This document shows, one piece after another, positions 7,799 to 15,604 of a stretch of 64,000 nucleotides of DNA. Position numbers and translations under genes: made by a program. The notes under the pieces are model-generated. The model saw only the letters and a list, made by a program, of their open reading frames with translations. It was not told the DNA's origin and did not search any database. Positions within the stretch are counted from its first letter, which is position 1, and every line of letters starts with the position of its first letter. Source of the stretch: AP-15 sp963833745 (lineage in GTDB: Bacteria; Pseudomonadota; Alphaproteobacteria; ATCC43930; CGMCC-115725); contig CAWHZD010000006.1 of the NCBI GenBank assembly GCA_963833745.1, forward strand, positions 496,001-560,000, given 5' to 3'.

Positions 7799-9433
7799 AT
7801 GAAGGCTGACTATGTGATCATCGGCGCCGGGTCGGCCGGTTGCGTCCTCGCCAACCGCCTGACCGAGGACCCGTCGACGCGGGTGTTGCTGATCGAGGCC
7901 GGCGGGCGCGATTGGAGCCCCTACATCCACATCCCCGCCGGCTTTATGAAATTGCTCGACCACCCGAGCTTGACCTGGGGCTACCACGCCGAGCCTGACC
8001 CCGGCACCGCCGGGCGCGCCATCCTTTATCCGCGCGGCCGGGTGCTCGGCGGTTCCAGCTCGATCAACGGGCTGATCTATGTCCGCGGCCAGCCCGAGGA
8101 TTTCGACCATTGGGCGCAGCTCGGCAATCGTGGCTGGGGCTGGGACGACATCCTGCCCTACTTCAAGAAGGCCGAGAATTGGGAGGGCGACGAAACTGAA
8201 GTCCGCGGCAAAGGCGGCCCACTTTTTACCTCGAAGATGGGCCGCTCGCCGCTGTGCGCGGCGGTTATCGAGGCGGGCCGGGAGATCGGCCTGGAATATC
8301 GCGAAGACGTGAACAACCTGCCCGCTGGCGCCGGCGACAGCATCGGCTGGTGCCAGCAGACCCGCGGCGGCCGGTGGCGCGGCAGCACGGCGCGCACCTA
8401 CCTGCGCCCGGCGAGGAAGCGGCCCAATCTCGAAGTCGTGACCAAGGCGCAGGTCAACCGCATCCTGTTTGACGGCACCCGCGCGATTGGCGTCGAATTC
8501 GAGCGCGGCGGGACCGTGCAGCACGCCGACGCCGGGCGCGAGGTCATCCTCTCCGCCGGTGCCGTCAACTCGCCGCATGTCCTGCAGCTTTCCGGGGTCG
8601 GCGCGCCCGAGCATCTCGCCCGCGTCGGCATCCCGGTCCACCACGCATTGCCGGGGGTCGGTCAGAACCTTCAGGACCACTATATCGCCCGGATCAGCTA
8701 CCCGGTGTCGGGCACGCCGACCGTGAACGAGCGTTCGCGCGGCGTGGCGCTGGCCGGCGAGATCGTCCGCTACCTCGTCACCGGCAAGGGCATGCTGACC
8801 TACAGCGCCTCGCTGGCCGCGGCCTCGGTCAAGGTGCTCGAGGAATTGGCGACCCCCGACGTGCAGTGCAGCATCGCACCGGGCAGCTTCAAGGACGGCC
8901 AGATCGGCGAGCTCGACGATTTTCCCGGCATCACCGCCGGGGCCTGGCAGATGCGGCCATTGTCGCGCGGTTATGTCGAGGCCAAATCCAGCGACCCCGG
9001 CGAAGCGCCGGCAATCAACCCGCAGTATCTGAGCGAGCAAACCGACCGCCGCGCCGTCATCGGCGGCCTCAGATTCATCCGGCGCCTCTTCGCCGCGCCG
9101 GCGCTGGCCAAATATTGCGGCGCCGAAATCCTCCCCGGCAGCGGTGTCGAGACCGACGACGAATTGCTCGACTACGCGCGGCAGAAGGGCTCGACCGTCT
9201 ACCACGCCACCTGCACCTGCAAAATGGGCAGCGACCAGATGGCGGTGGTCGACGACCAGTTGCGCGTCCACGGACTGCAGGGTCTGCGCGTCGTCGACGC
9301 CTCGGTGATGCCGACGGTGACCTCGACCAACACCAACGCTCCGACGATCATGATCGCCGAGCGCGGCGCCGAGCTGATCCGTAGCACCGCCCGCGGCTCG
9401 ACCGCCCAAGGCCCCGCTGCACGAGCCGCCTGA
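7799..9433 (+). CDS. GMC-family FAD oxidoreductase (choline dehydrogenase-like)
   Basis: A 544-residue flavoprotein of normal GMC length. The Rossmann motif GAGSAG is at residues 9-14, followed by LIEAGGRD. The GMC signatures GRVLGGSSSING and LSAGAVNSPHVLQLSGVG are present. The C-terminal catalytic region holds YHATCTCKMGS and ends with STNTNAPTIMIAERGAELI. Such enzymes oxidise alcohols to aldehydes using FAD and feed electrons to the respiratory chain or oxygen. GGGAGGG lies before the ATG. The alcohol substrate is not predictable. A very long reading frame on the opposite strand is a codon-bias shadow. Confidence 0.9.
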   Translation: MKADYVIIGAGSAGCVLANRLTEDPSTRVLLIEAGGRDWSPYIHIPAGFMKLLDHPSLTWGYHAEPDPGTAGRAILYPRGRVLGGSSSINGLIYVRGQPEDFDHWAQLGNRGWGWDDILPYFKKAENWEGDETEVRGKGGPLFTSKMGRSPLCAAVIEAGREIGLEYREDVNNLPAGAGDSIGWCQQTRGGRWRGSTARTYLRPARKRPNLEVVTKAQVNRILFDGTRAIGVEFERGGTVQHADAGREVILSAGAVNSPHVLQLSGVGAPEHLARVGIPVHHALPGVGQNLQDHYIARISYPVSGTPTVNERSRGVALAGEIVRYLVTGKGMLTYSASLAAASVKVLEELATPDVQCSIAPGSFKDGQIGELDDFPGITAGAWQMRPLSRGYVEAKSSDPGEAPAINPQYLSEQTDRRAVIGGLRFIRRLFAAPALAKYCGAEILPGSGVETDDELLDYARQKGSTVYHATCTCKMGSDQMAVVDDQLRVHGLQGLRVVDASVMPTVTSTNTNAPTIMIAERGAELIRSTARGSTAQGPAARAA

Positions 9434-9875
9434 CCCTCCCTCGTGGCCCGTCCGCCGCATCCCTCTCGCCTGCCCGTCGAAGCCGGAAACCGAAACCACA
9501 CTTTTCCAAGTCCTACGGTCTGCCTACAAATAAAACGAGCGATGTCAGCAACTCACCGTCGCCGCCGCGAAAGAGCGTGTGAGAAAATTCCCTCCCTGGC
9601 GCGACAAGCCGCTAACCCCGTCATTCCCGCGCAAGCGGGAACCCAGGGATTTCAGTCGCCTTGCCCCCTGTTCATGCCAGGGGCAGGCTGTGGACCCCCG
9701 CTTTCCCCACAGGACAAGCCCGTGGGCCGAAGGCGCACGGGGCGACGAACTTGGATACGCCGCGCGATTTCTTCACCAACTCCTTCGCGGGAATGACGGG
9801 CAAGGGTGTGATCTTTTGGAATTCTTTTCAGGTCGGGGGCTTACGGGCGACAGCTTGAGGTTTCTACCCGGAGCG
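9434..9875. repeat. Intergenic palindromic element
   Basis: A probable dispersed element occupies 9618-9799. It is bounded by the inverted repeat CCGTCATTCCCGCG (9618-9631) and CGCGGGAATGACGG (9786-9799). Inside it are a CCCGCGCAAGCGGG hairpin and a CCCCCTGTTCATGCCAGGGG hairpin. The first half, 9618-9712, is shared with 13394-13495. It has no coding content that can be supported. The remainder, 9434-9617 and 9800-9875, shows no feature. Confidence 0.65.
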
Positions 9876-10027
9876 TCAGCTTTTAGCTTGAGCAGGCAGC
9901 GGCCAACCCAGCCAATTGCAGACGGCTTCGACCGCGTCGATATAGCCGCCGAGTAGGGTTCCTGGCGACGGTGGGCGGAAGGCGTACCGTTCTCCCAGCG
10001 ATGGATCTGTGCATCGACGATCAGCAT
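9876..10027 (-). pseudogene. Amidohydrolase with large internal deletion
   Basis: The 5' end is intact: AGGAGG, then ATG at 10025-10027, then MLIVDAQIHRWENGTPSAHR and RQEPYSA, the usual start of amidohydrolase-2 proteins, with the metal-binding D-x-x-H. After codon 27 the similarity stops. In another frame the following bases read GYIDAVEAVCNWLGWPLP, then AQAKS and a stop at 9876-9878, which resembles the C-terminal end of such enzymes. Roughly 250 codons and the frame are therefore missing. It is a remnant of the same broad family as the genes at 20144, 37260 and 48677. Confidence 0.65.
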
Positions 10028-10130
10028 TGGTAGCGTCCTCCTGGGTTCAAAGAATTATACCTCGCCGAGCGGGAAAGCCGGGGCGGCGATCGAATCTGCC
10101 GGCAAGGCTCGCGACCACAGGGAGGAAGAC

Positions 10131-10985
10131 ATGCCGTTCATCGCGTCGAATGACCTGACCGAGGCGAGCACGGCCAAGACCGTCATGGCCGGCGGCATGA
10201 ATGTCCACTACCACGATGTGGGCGCTGGGGAGCCGGTGCTGTTCCTCCACTCCTACGGCCCCGGCACCACCGCGTGGATCACGTTTCACCAGGCGGTCGG
10301 CGCGCTGTCGCAACATTTCCGCTGCATCCTGATGGATATGCCGAACTTTTCGAAGACGGGCCCGGTCGTCTACCGCGAGGGGGTGCACGCCCTACAGGCG
10401 CGGACCGCTGTCGCGCTGCTCGACGCTCTCGGCATCCCGCGGGCATGCTGGGTCGGCAATTCGCAAGGCGGGCAGTCGGCGATGGTGGCGGCCATCGCCT
10501 ACCCCGAGCGGGTCGAGAAGTTCGTGATGGGCGGCTCGCACATCGGCACCGGCGGCGACCGCTACCTGATGGCCAATCGCCCCTCGGAGGGCAGCCGCGC
10601 CACTCAGCTTGCGATCGCCGACCCGAGCCGCGAGAACATCCGCCGCTACCTGCGCGTGCACATCGACGACGAGAGCCTGGTGACCGGCGAGCTGGTCGAC
10701 TACATCCACCGGGCGCACACTTGGTCGCCCGAGTTCACCGAGGCGCGCCGCCAATCGGTCAGCCTGCCCCGCGACTACACCCCCGACCTCGCCGGCATAA
10801 AAGCGCCGGTCCTGCTGATCCACGGCCGCTACGACCGGATGGTGCCGTTCGAGGTCTCGATCGCGATCCTCAACCACATCACCAATTCGCGCCTCGTCCT
10901 CCTCAACAATTGCGGCCACTGGCCGCCCTTCGAAAAGCCCGCCGAATGGACCGCGCAAGTCCTCACGTTCCTCAAGGGCTATTGA
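10131..10985 (+). CDS. Alpha/beta hydrolase, C-C bond (meta-cleavage product) hydrolase-like
   Basis: A 284-residue protein resembling MhpC/BphD hydrolases. Visible elements are the oxyanion region LHSYGPGTTAW, the nucleophile elbow GNSQGG, the acid in HGRYDRMVPFE, and the catalytic His in CGHWPPFEKP. These enzymes cleave ring-fission products of aromatic compounds. GGGAGGAAG precedes the ATG. The last 58 codons occur again, as a diverged copy, at 11497-11721, on the far side of hicBA. The substrate is unknown. Confidence 0.9.
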   Translation: MPFIASNDLTEASTAKTVMAGGMNVHYHDVGAGEPVLFLHSYGPGTTAWITFHQAVGALSQHFRCILMDMPNFSKTGPVVYREGVHALQARTAVALLDALGIPRACWVGNSQGGQSAMVAAIAYPERVEKFVMGGSHIGTGGDRYLMANRPSEGSRATQLAIADPSRENIRRYLRVHIDDESLVTGELVDYIHRAHTWSPEFTEARRQSVSLPRDYTPDLAGIKAPVLLIHGRYDRMVPFEVSIAILNHITNSRLVLLNNCGHWPPFEKPAEWTAQVLTFLKGY

Positions 10986-11049
10986 GCGGACGGTTAAGGA
11001 ATCGTGCTATTCTTTGCCATATGCGAAACGACTTCGGAGATGGGATTTC

Positions 11050-11250
11050 ATGTTGAGGATTGAGATTGAACGAGAGACGGACGGGCGCTTCATTGCCGAA
11101 ATCCCGGAGTTGCCTGGTGTCATGGTTTATGGGAACAGCCGAGAGGAGGTCGTCGCCAAGGTTGAAGCTCTTGCGCTCCGCACCCTCGCCGATCGCGTCG
11201 AGCAGGGAGAAGTCGTTCCAGAGCTGCCCTTGATCTTTTCGGCCGTATGA
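11050..11250 (+). CDS. hicB: HicB-type antitoxin
   Basis: A 66-residue protein with the HicB partial RNase-H-like fold: LRIEIERETDGRFIAEIPEL, then PGVMVYGNSREE and a helix ending in ALRTLADRV. HicB neutralises HicA and usually represses its own operon. ATG at 11050 is preferred over an earlier in-frame ATG at 11014 because the family starts here and GGAGA lies upstream. The stop overlaps the hicA start as ATGA. The order is antitoxin first. It lacks the C-terminal DNA-binding domain of longer HicB proteins. Confidence 0.88.
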   Translation: MLRIEIERETDGRFIAEIPELPGVMVYGNSREEVVAKVEALALRTLADRVEQGEVVPELPLIFSAV

Positions 11251-11459
11251 CCGACTGGTCGGCAGTACGCGCCCGCCAAGTGCTCGCGGCACTTCAGAAG
11301 ATCGGGTGGCGTATCGCGCGGCAGCGCGGCTCACATCGCGTTCTCACAAAGGAGGGGCGGCCAAACTTCGTCTTCGCCTTTCACGACGCAGAGGAAATCG
11401 GACCAAGAATGCTCGCTCGCATCGCCAAGCATACCGGCCTCCGCCCGCAGGATCTTTAA
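11247..11459 (+). CDS. hicA: HicA-type mRNA interferase toxin
   Basis: A 70-residue HicA/YcfA toxin. The dsRBD-like fold shows the N-terminal helix (RARQVLAALQKIGW) and the catalytic His30 in QRGSHRVL, followed by a strand pair (NFVFAFHDAEEIGPRML) and a final helix. HicA cleaves mRNA and tmRNA independently of ribosomes. It is coupled to hicB by a four-base overlap. The module sits between an intact hydrolase gene and a 3' fragment of a related hydrolase. Confidence 0.9.
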   Translation: MTDWSAVRARQVLAALQKIGWRIARQRGSHRVLTKEGRPNFVFAFHDAEEIGPRMLARIAKHTGLRPQDL

Positions 11460-11496
11460 AAGAAGTCATTGTGCAGCAACGCCCGGAGGCGGCGGC

Positions 11497-11721
11497 GCCC
11501 CGCCAGATTGTCCCGGTATCCAGATGCCCGTCCTGCTGATCCACGGGCGGTACGACCGGCTGGCGCCGTTCGAGGTCTCGATCGCGATCCTGAACCACAT
11601 CGCCGATTCGCGCCTCGTCCTCCTCAACAGCTGCGGCCACTGGCCCCCCTTCGAAAAGCCCGCCGAATGGACCACCCAGGTCCTCGCGTTCCTGCGCGGC
11701 CCCTCAGATCGACGGCTATAG
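11497..11721 (+). pseudogene. 3' fragment of an alpha/beta hydrolase gene
   Basis: The reading frame encodes PPDCPGIQ, then PVLLIHGRYDRLAPFEVSIA and on to the C-terminus, covering the last quarter of the hydrolase at 10131-10985. Over the 58 residues from PVLL to the final FLRG/FLKG, 50 are identical to that gene by direct count. It has the acid and His motifs but no nucleophile, N-terminal part or ribosome site, so it cannot be an active enzyme. The DNA differences include many silent changes, so it is not a very recent copy. Confidence 0.85.
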
Positions 11722-11848
11722 GTCCTGGTGGAGCGACGGGCGTATAATCCACCGGCGGCGCACATGACCTTGGGCCGGTACGCTTTTGCCAGCGCGTGGT
11801 CGATCCCGTACCGCTTTACGGGTTAACATCAACGACATCAATTATTGA

Positions 11849-11992
11849 ATGCAGGGCCGTTCCCCCTATAGTGCCGGTCCCCGGCTTACCGACACACCTC
11901 AAGGCGATCCGGCAGCCCAAGCTGTCGCTTCGCTGCGCGGTTACGCGTACCAGCTCTACGCCAGCGCGCTGGCATGGTTGGATTTAAAGCCG
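11849..11992 (+). pseudogene. N-terminal remnant of a dsDNA-nuclease-domain (Cap4/DUF4297-like) protein
   Basis: About 48 codons from ATG at 11849 encode a peptide with QAVASLRGYAYQLYASALAW followed by LDLKPG. This resembles the start of proteins with a Cap4-type (DUF4297) dsDNA nuclease domain, which are often fused to NTPase and repeat domains in antiphage systems. The similarity ends at about 11990. The downstream DNA, in another frame, encodes an apparent repeat-domain C-terminus. The most economical reading is one large gene that lost its middle. Family assignment is from memory of short motifs. Confidence 0.45.
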
Positions 11993-13539
11993 GGTCCCGC
12001 GCCCGCGCAAAAATCCTGTACCGTGGGAAGGATCACGCAGGAGCGCTGGAGCTACTCCGGAACGTGGCAGAAGACCCCAATTGGGGAGATTCCATCGAAC
12101 GGGCCTATTTATTGCGCGAAGCGGCCATCAGCGCCGCAGAGCTTGGCGATTGGTCCGAGGCCCGAAGATGGTTCGCCGCCGGAAGTGGTGCTGCTGGGAG
12201 CGCCTTCAGTGATGAGATGAAGCTAATGGGTATCGGCCTTCGGGCCGATGAGGCTGTCGCTGCGTACAAGTCCTGTGACCCTAACGGTGCCCTGCGTGGT
12301 ATGGGCGACGTGCTAGACGATCTTGCGAAAATTGACCCAAAGCGGTCGCGAAAGGCGGAATATTGCCATCGCGTGGTGCGCCACTCCTGTCTTTGGCTTT
12401 TCGGCGAAGCGACTGGGACGAAGGTCATGGTGGACGAGCAGCAGGCGGCCATCGCGCCCGGCATATGCAGCAATCCCGAGCCCCCCGACCTCACAGACCT
12501 GCCTCTCGGGCCCCTTAATGTTGCTTGGTACCTGCTCGCACAGGCCAAGATAGCGCTGGGTGCCGAAGCGGATGTCGAAGCGCAGCTTAAAAAGCACCTT
12601 AAGGGGCGTTCTGGGCCCATATGGGAGATGAGTTTCTGCCATCTCCAGCTCGCTTATGACATCCGGCACTTCAACCATGACAGATTTGTCCAAACACTCC
12701 CGCAATGGGTTGATTCGCAGGTTTATCTTGCAGCGAACCGGGACAGGTTATCGCGAGAAGACGCCATGAACCCGGTTTTCGGCGAAACGCCTCGTGCAAC
12801 GGCCGATGATCTGGCGACTTCGAACGCGATTTTCGCGGCGGAGGATGCCCTGGTGGCGTTCGGCATGGCCGCGGTCTGGTCGATGAAGCAACCTTCGGTG
12901 GCATCGCTGTGCGCGACTTGGCGCTCTCAGGATAGTGGATATCCCGGCGGCGCCGTCGTCGATGCGATGGCGTGCGGCGCGAGTAATGGAGAGCGGCTAG
13001 AAGATGGTATAGCGGTTGAGATTCATAAGCTTTCCCTGGCTGACGGCCTCACTCCCGAGGAGATATTTACCGCGAGCCTTTGGTTCATTCAGCTCGTGCC
13101 GCGATCCAACTTCAAACAGCATCTCATACCTGGATTCGAGAAGTGGGCTCGTGACCGCTGGACATACGTTCTCGAGGAACAACGCTTTCTGCTGAAGGCT
13201 CCGACCGTGACAGCTCCGGCCATCGAGCGTGCGTTGTCCAGCGCCGACGAAGGACTAAAATTCATTGCCAATCTGCTGCTCGCTGCGGAACCAGGCGTGA
13301 AAACGCAGCTTCACCCCACTGGCAAATGTTATCGAACCTGTAGGCAAGGTTCGAGTGGTACGGATCAGACAGATGATCCCGATTTCTCGTTCTCGTCGCC
13401 CCCGCGCAAGCGGGGGTCCAGGGCCGCAAGCGTGGAGCTGGTTTCCCCCTGTTCAGGCCAGGGGCACGCTCTGGGTGCCCGCTTTCGCGGGCATAGCGAA
13501 AAAGGAGGTGGGTACCAAGCGTTGAACTCGTACCACTAG
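11974..13539 (+). CDS. Helical-repeat (TPR-like) protein, probably the C-terminal part of a decayed defence gene
   Basis: An open frame of 521 codons. From residue 10 it shows TPR-like helices (GALELLRNVAEDPNWGDS, LLREAAISAAELGDWSEARR, GLRADEAVAAYKSCD), then a long helical domain with no enzyme motif. Residues beyond about 450 (after KTQLHP) run into a dispersed palindrome at 13394-13495, so the true end is probably lost or replaced. The start overlaps the nuclease-like fragment at 11849-11992 in a different frame. Codon use is less GC-biased than in neighbours, which suggests transfer. Translation from 11974 is uncertain. Confidence 0.5.
   Translation: MVGFKAGSRARAKILYRGKDHAGALELLRNVAEDPNWGDSIERAYLLREAAISAAELGDWSEARRWFAAGSGAAGSAFSDEMKLMGIGLRADEAVAAYKSCDPNGALRGMGDVLDDLAKIDPKRSRKAEYCHRVVRHSCLWLFGEATGTKVMVDEQQAAIAPGICSNPEPPDLTDLPLGPLNVAWYLLAQAKIALGAEADVEAQLKKHLKGRSGPIWEMSFCHLQLAYDIRHFNHDRFVQTLPQWVDSQVYLAANRDRLSREDAMNPVFGETPRATADDLATSNAIFAAEDALVAFGMAAVWSMKQPSVASLCATWRSQDSGYPGGAVVDAMACGASNGERLEDGIAVEIHKLSLADGLTPEEIFTASLWFIQLVPRSNFKQHLIPGFEKWARDRWTYVLEEQRFLLKAPTVTAPAIERALSSADEGLKFIANLLLAAEPGVKTQLHPTGKCYRTCRQGSSGTDQTDDPDFSFSSPPRKRGSRAASVELVSPCSGQGHALGARFRGHSEKGGGYQALNSYH
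13394..13495. repeat. Dispersed palindromic element, second copy
   Basis: CCCCCGCGCAAGCGGGGG forms one hairpin and is followed by the CCCCCTGTTCAGGCCAGGGG hairpin and by GCCCGCTTTCGCGGGC. The order and sequence match 9618-9712. The element lies inside the open frame of the preceding repeat-domain gene and supplies that frame's last codons. This suggests insertion into, or fusion with, the 3' end of that gene. Confidence 0.65.
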
Positions 13540-13541
13540 CT

Positions 13542-13613
13542 CTACAGGAAGACCCTGAGGTTTTTGTCGAGACGGACGTTGGCATCGAGGACAATCGTGC
13601 GCCTCGCTACCTT
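13542..13613 (-). pseudogene. 3' fragment of a ring-hydroxylating dioxygenase beta subunit
   Basis: The minus strand encodes KVARRTIVLDANVRLDKNL, then RVFL and a TAG stop. By direct count, 21 of these 23 residues equal the C-terminus of the dioxygenase beta gene at 14363-14918. No further beta-subunit sequence is recognisable upstream of it, where instead the broken fitB/vapC gene lies. It is thus a 3'-end remnant on the far side of a toxin-antitoxin pair, the same arrangement as around hicBA. Confidence 0.8.
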
Positions 13614-13695
13614 CCGCTCGTCATCCGCCCCAACATCCCACATGCTGATCCGAATAGCAACGATAAAATAGCCATAATCACATCCTATTTTGAAG

Positions 13696-13968
13696 TCAAA
13701 GGGCGCCTCGGAACCGGCGGAGGGATCGTCGGGGAGAAATGACGTGCTTGTAGATTCGCTGCAAAAACAGGAGGAGGCGGAGGCCCAGGGCCAGCGCCGT
13801 GCGCCGCCGGCCTTCGGGCAAGGCGCCAATGCCATAGAGGATTTCGGCCTGATTGATGTGCGTCGTGTAGAGCAATGCACGGGGTTGCGCCGCCACCCAA
13901 GCCAGCACCGCTGGATGCGGTTCCCCGCGCATCAGCTCCGAAATGACATTGGTGTCGACGACGATCAC
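13696..13968 (-). pseudogene. PIN-domain toxin (FitB/VapC-like), truncated
   Basis: The first 60 codons are a clear PIN-domain toxin: MIVVDTNVISELMRGEPHP, with the catalytic Asp in VVDTN and Glu in SELM, then AWVAAQPRALLYTTHINQAE and ILYGIGALPEGRRR. The family continues to about 138 residues with two more acidic residues. Here similarity ends near RTALA and the frame closes after 90 codons, so half the active site is missing. An alternative frame (VFAANLQARHF) hints at a frameshift. It overlaps fitA by four bases. Confidence 0.75.
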
Positions 13969-14216
13969 GGATCGAACGAGGGCGGTGCGTCGACAAACTC
14001 ACCTGGCGGCAGCTCGAGATCGACCCCGCCAAGCGGCGCAAAGCGCCGGCGGATCGCCTCGGCCAGGTTCGGTTCCGGCCGGTCGCGATCGCCCGCCACT
14101 GCTTCGCTCAGGATCGACCGCGCTTCGGCTTCCATCGATCGGCCATGCCGCGCCGCGCGCACGCGCAGGCGCTCTTTAACTCCCGTATCGACATTGCGGA
14201 TCGTCAGCGACGCCAT
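13965..14216 (-). CDS. FitA/VapB-like ribbon-helix-helix antitoxin
   Basis: An 83-residue protein. MASLTIRNVDTGVKERLRVR followed by AARHGRSMEAEAR is the ribbon-helix-helix DNA-binding domain of FitA-type antitoxins. The tail (LELPPGEFVD) is the toxin-binding part. It autoregulates the operon in known systems and blocks the PIN-domain toxin. Its stop overlaps the toxin start as ATGA. The toxin is truncated, so this may be an orphan antitoxin. It lies 146 bp after the broken dioxygenase beta gene. Confidence 0.85.
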   Translation of the reverse strand: MASLTIRNVDTGVKERLRVRAARHGRSMEAEARSILSEAVAGDRDRPEPNLAEAIRRRFAPLGGVDLELPPGEFVDAPPSFDP

Positions 14217-14362
14217 TGTAATCTCTTTTCATTGCATGCCAACATTGTACGCAATGACAGCAATGAATGCGAGTCCACCGAACTGCTGTCGCCGCCCTAC
14301 GAAAAGCCGGCCGCGCGGACGCTCAGCTCCTCGTATTCCTGCGGAACTACTGAGCTGACTGG

Positions 14363-14918
14363 CTAGAGGAAGACGCTGAGGTTTTTGTCGAGGAGGACGT
14401 TGGCGTCGAGGACGATCGTGCGCCTCGCCACCTTCCACGTGCCGTCGACGCTTGCGCAGTACGTCGTCGCGGCAGCCGGAGAGGAGCTGGTGATCGGTTT
14501 CCAGGTGCGAGCGGTACACCAGAAACGCAGTCTTGGCTCGGGCCTCGCCGTTTTCCAGCGGCGTCGCCTCGAGATTGCCGATCAGGTGACGGGTGCGCGA
14601 CGGGGGGTCCTCGGCCCAGGCCATCCCGGTGTCGAGCCGGGCGACGCGCATCTCGAGATAACGCTTGTCCTCCTCGAGGATCGCCAGATCGCCGAGTGGT
14701 GTGAGCTCGCGGTGCTGTTCCCGGCGCGGCACGTTCTTGCGGCGCGGCATGAAGTAGAGGACGTCGTCGGTGAAGAGTTGGAGCCACTCCTCGAGCTTGC
14801 GCTCGTCGAGCAGCCACGCCTCACGGATGTAGAATTGCATCAGCTCGAGCCACAGCGCCTGCTGCGGCGTCAGCGCCAGGGAGTGGCCCGCGGCCCCGCC
14901 CGGGCGTTTCACCTTCAT
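14363..14918 (-). pseudogene. Ring-hydroxylating dioxygenase beta subunit, frameshifted
   Basis: The small subunit of an aromatic-ring dioxygenase, cystatin-like fold. ATG at 14916-14918 starts the family-like part (an alternative is 14969). Motifs are FYIREAWLLDERKLEEWLQL, DDVLYFMPRR and FLVYRSHLETDHQLLSGCRD. Near 14451 one extra base shifts the frame: correct reading of DDVLRK then VDGTWKVARRTIVLDANV, with the normal end LLDKNLSVFL, is restored by removing one base. As written, the gene loses its last 30 residues. It could be a sequencing insertion or a real mutation. The alpha subunit is encoded 690 bp upstream on the same strand. Confidence 0.85.
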
Positions 14919-14946
14919 CGGATCGCCGCCGCGCAAGTCGTTGTAT

Positions 14947-15387
14947 TCAATCGCCTGAGTCCGGCTCATGCTCCGGGACTTCGCAACGAGGAGGAAGCTC
15001 CGCGTGCTGCGGTAAATCGTCGGTGATCTCAAACCAAGGGGCTTTGCTCGCTACATAGTAGTGTCGTGCGGGGCGTACACCTGGGTCATCATCGAGACCG
15101 CCAAGAGCAATTCCGAGTTCCGGGGTACGATCAGGGCGGTTTACAATCGGTGAACCACAGACGCTGCAAAACCCGCGATCAAATCCAGGTGAGGATTCAA
15201 AGTACTTGACTAACTCCTCCCCTTTTACCCACTTGAAATCTTCGACACCGACGCGCGCACGACTGCGAAAGGCAGCGCCGTGAGCCTTTCGGCAGTTTGA
15301 ACAATGACAATGGCCGCTGCGCATCAGTAGACCCGTTATCTCGTATTTCACACCGCCACATAGGCAACTTCCCCGAACCACCGGCAT
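14947..15387 (-). CDS. GFA/CENP-V-family zinc protein
   Basis: A 146-residue protein of the glutathione-dependent formaldehyde-activating enzyme superfamily. Zinc ligands are visible: GSCLCGGVKYE, then HCHCSNCRKAHGAAF and later FCSVCGSP. Members bind zinc and some accelerate the reaction of formaldehyde with glutathione; most are uncharacterised. It lies between the dioxygenase alpha and beta genes on the same strand, an unusual place that separates the two subunits. The end overlaps possible upstream starts of the beta gene. Confidence 0.85.
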   Translation of the reverse strand: MPVVRGSCLCGGVKYEITGLLMRSGHCHCSNCRKAHGAAFRSRARVGVEDFKWVKGEELVKYFESSPGFDRGFCSVCGSPIVNRPDRTPELGIALGGLDDDPGVRPARHYYVASKAPWFEITDDLPQHAELPPRCEVPEHEPDSGD

Positions 15388-15514
15388 GTTATCCTCCGCT
15401 TCTTGGGACGTCCGCCATCATGACAGTCAGTCGAGATGCCGCCGACAATTCCTGCTAACGGCGCGGGTAGCAAGTGGGGATTCGGCGCACGGTTGTTCCT
15501 ACGAAGTTGCTCAT

Positions 15515-15592
15515 AGGAGAAAAACCCCTCCCTCTTGATGGGGGAGGGCTTGACGGAGCCAATCCTCCCCCATCATCGGGGAGAACTCCAAA
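15515..15592. repeat. Double inverted repeat between dioxygenase alpha and GFA genes
   Basis: CCTCCCTCTTGATGGGGGAGG is followed about 22 bases later by CCTCCCCCATCATCGGGGAG. Each is palindromic, and each pairs with the other, so the segment can fold as two small hairpins or one long one. It lies directly after the alpha-subunit stop. It may end transcription or be a dispersed repeat. Confidence 0.5.
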
Positions 15593-15604
15593 TAGCAACG
15601 AAAT

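Noticed and set aside
6935..9499. Minus-strand open frame of 854 codons opposite the GMC oxidoreductase
   Set aside because: It has no recognisable domain and lies exactly opposite a clear GMC gene. High-GC codon bias opens such antisense frames.
13394..13539. Genuine C-terminal residues of the repeat-domain protein
   Set aside because: This stretch is a dispersed palindrome also found at 9618-9712, so the residues are probably not native to the protein.
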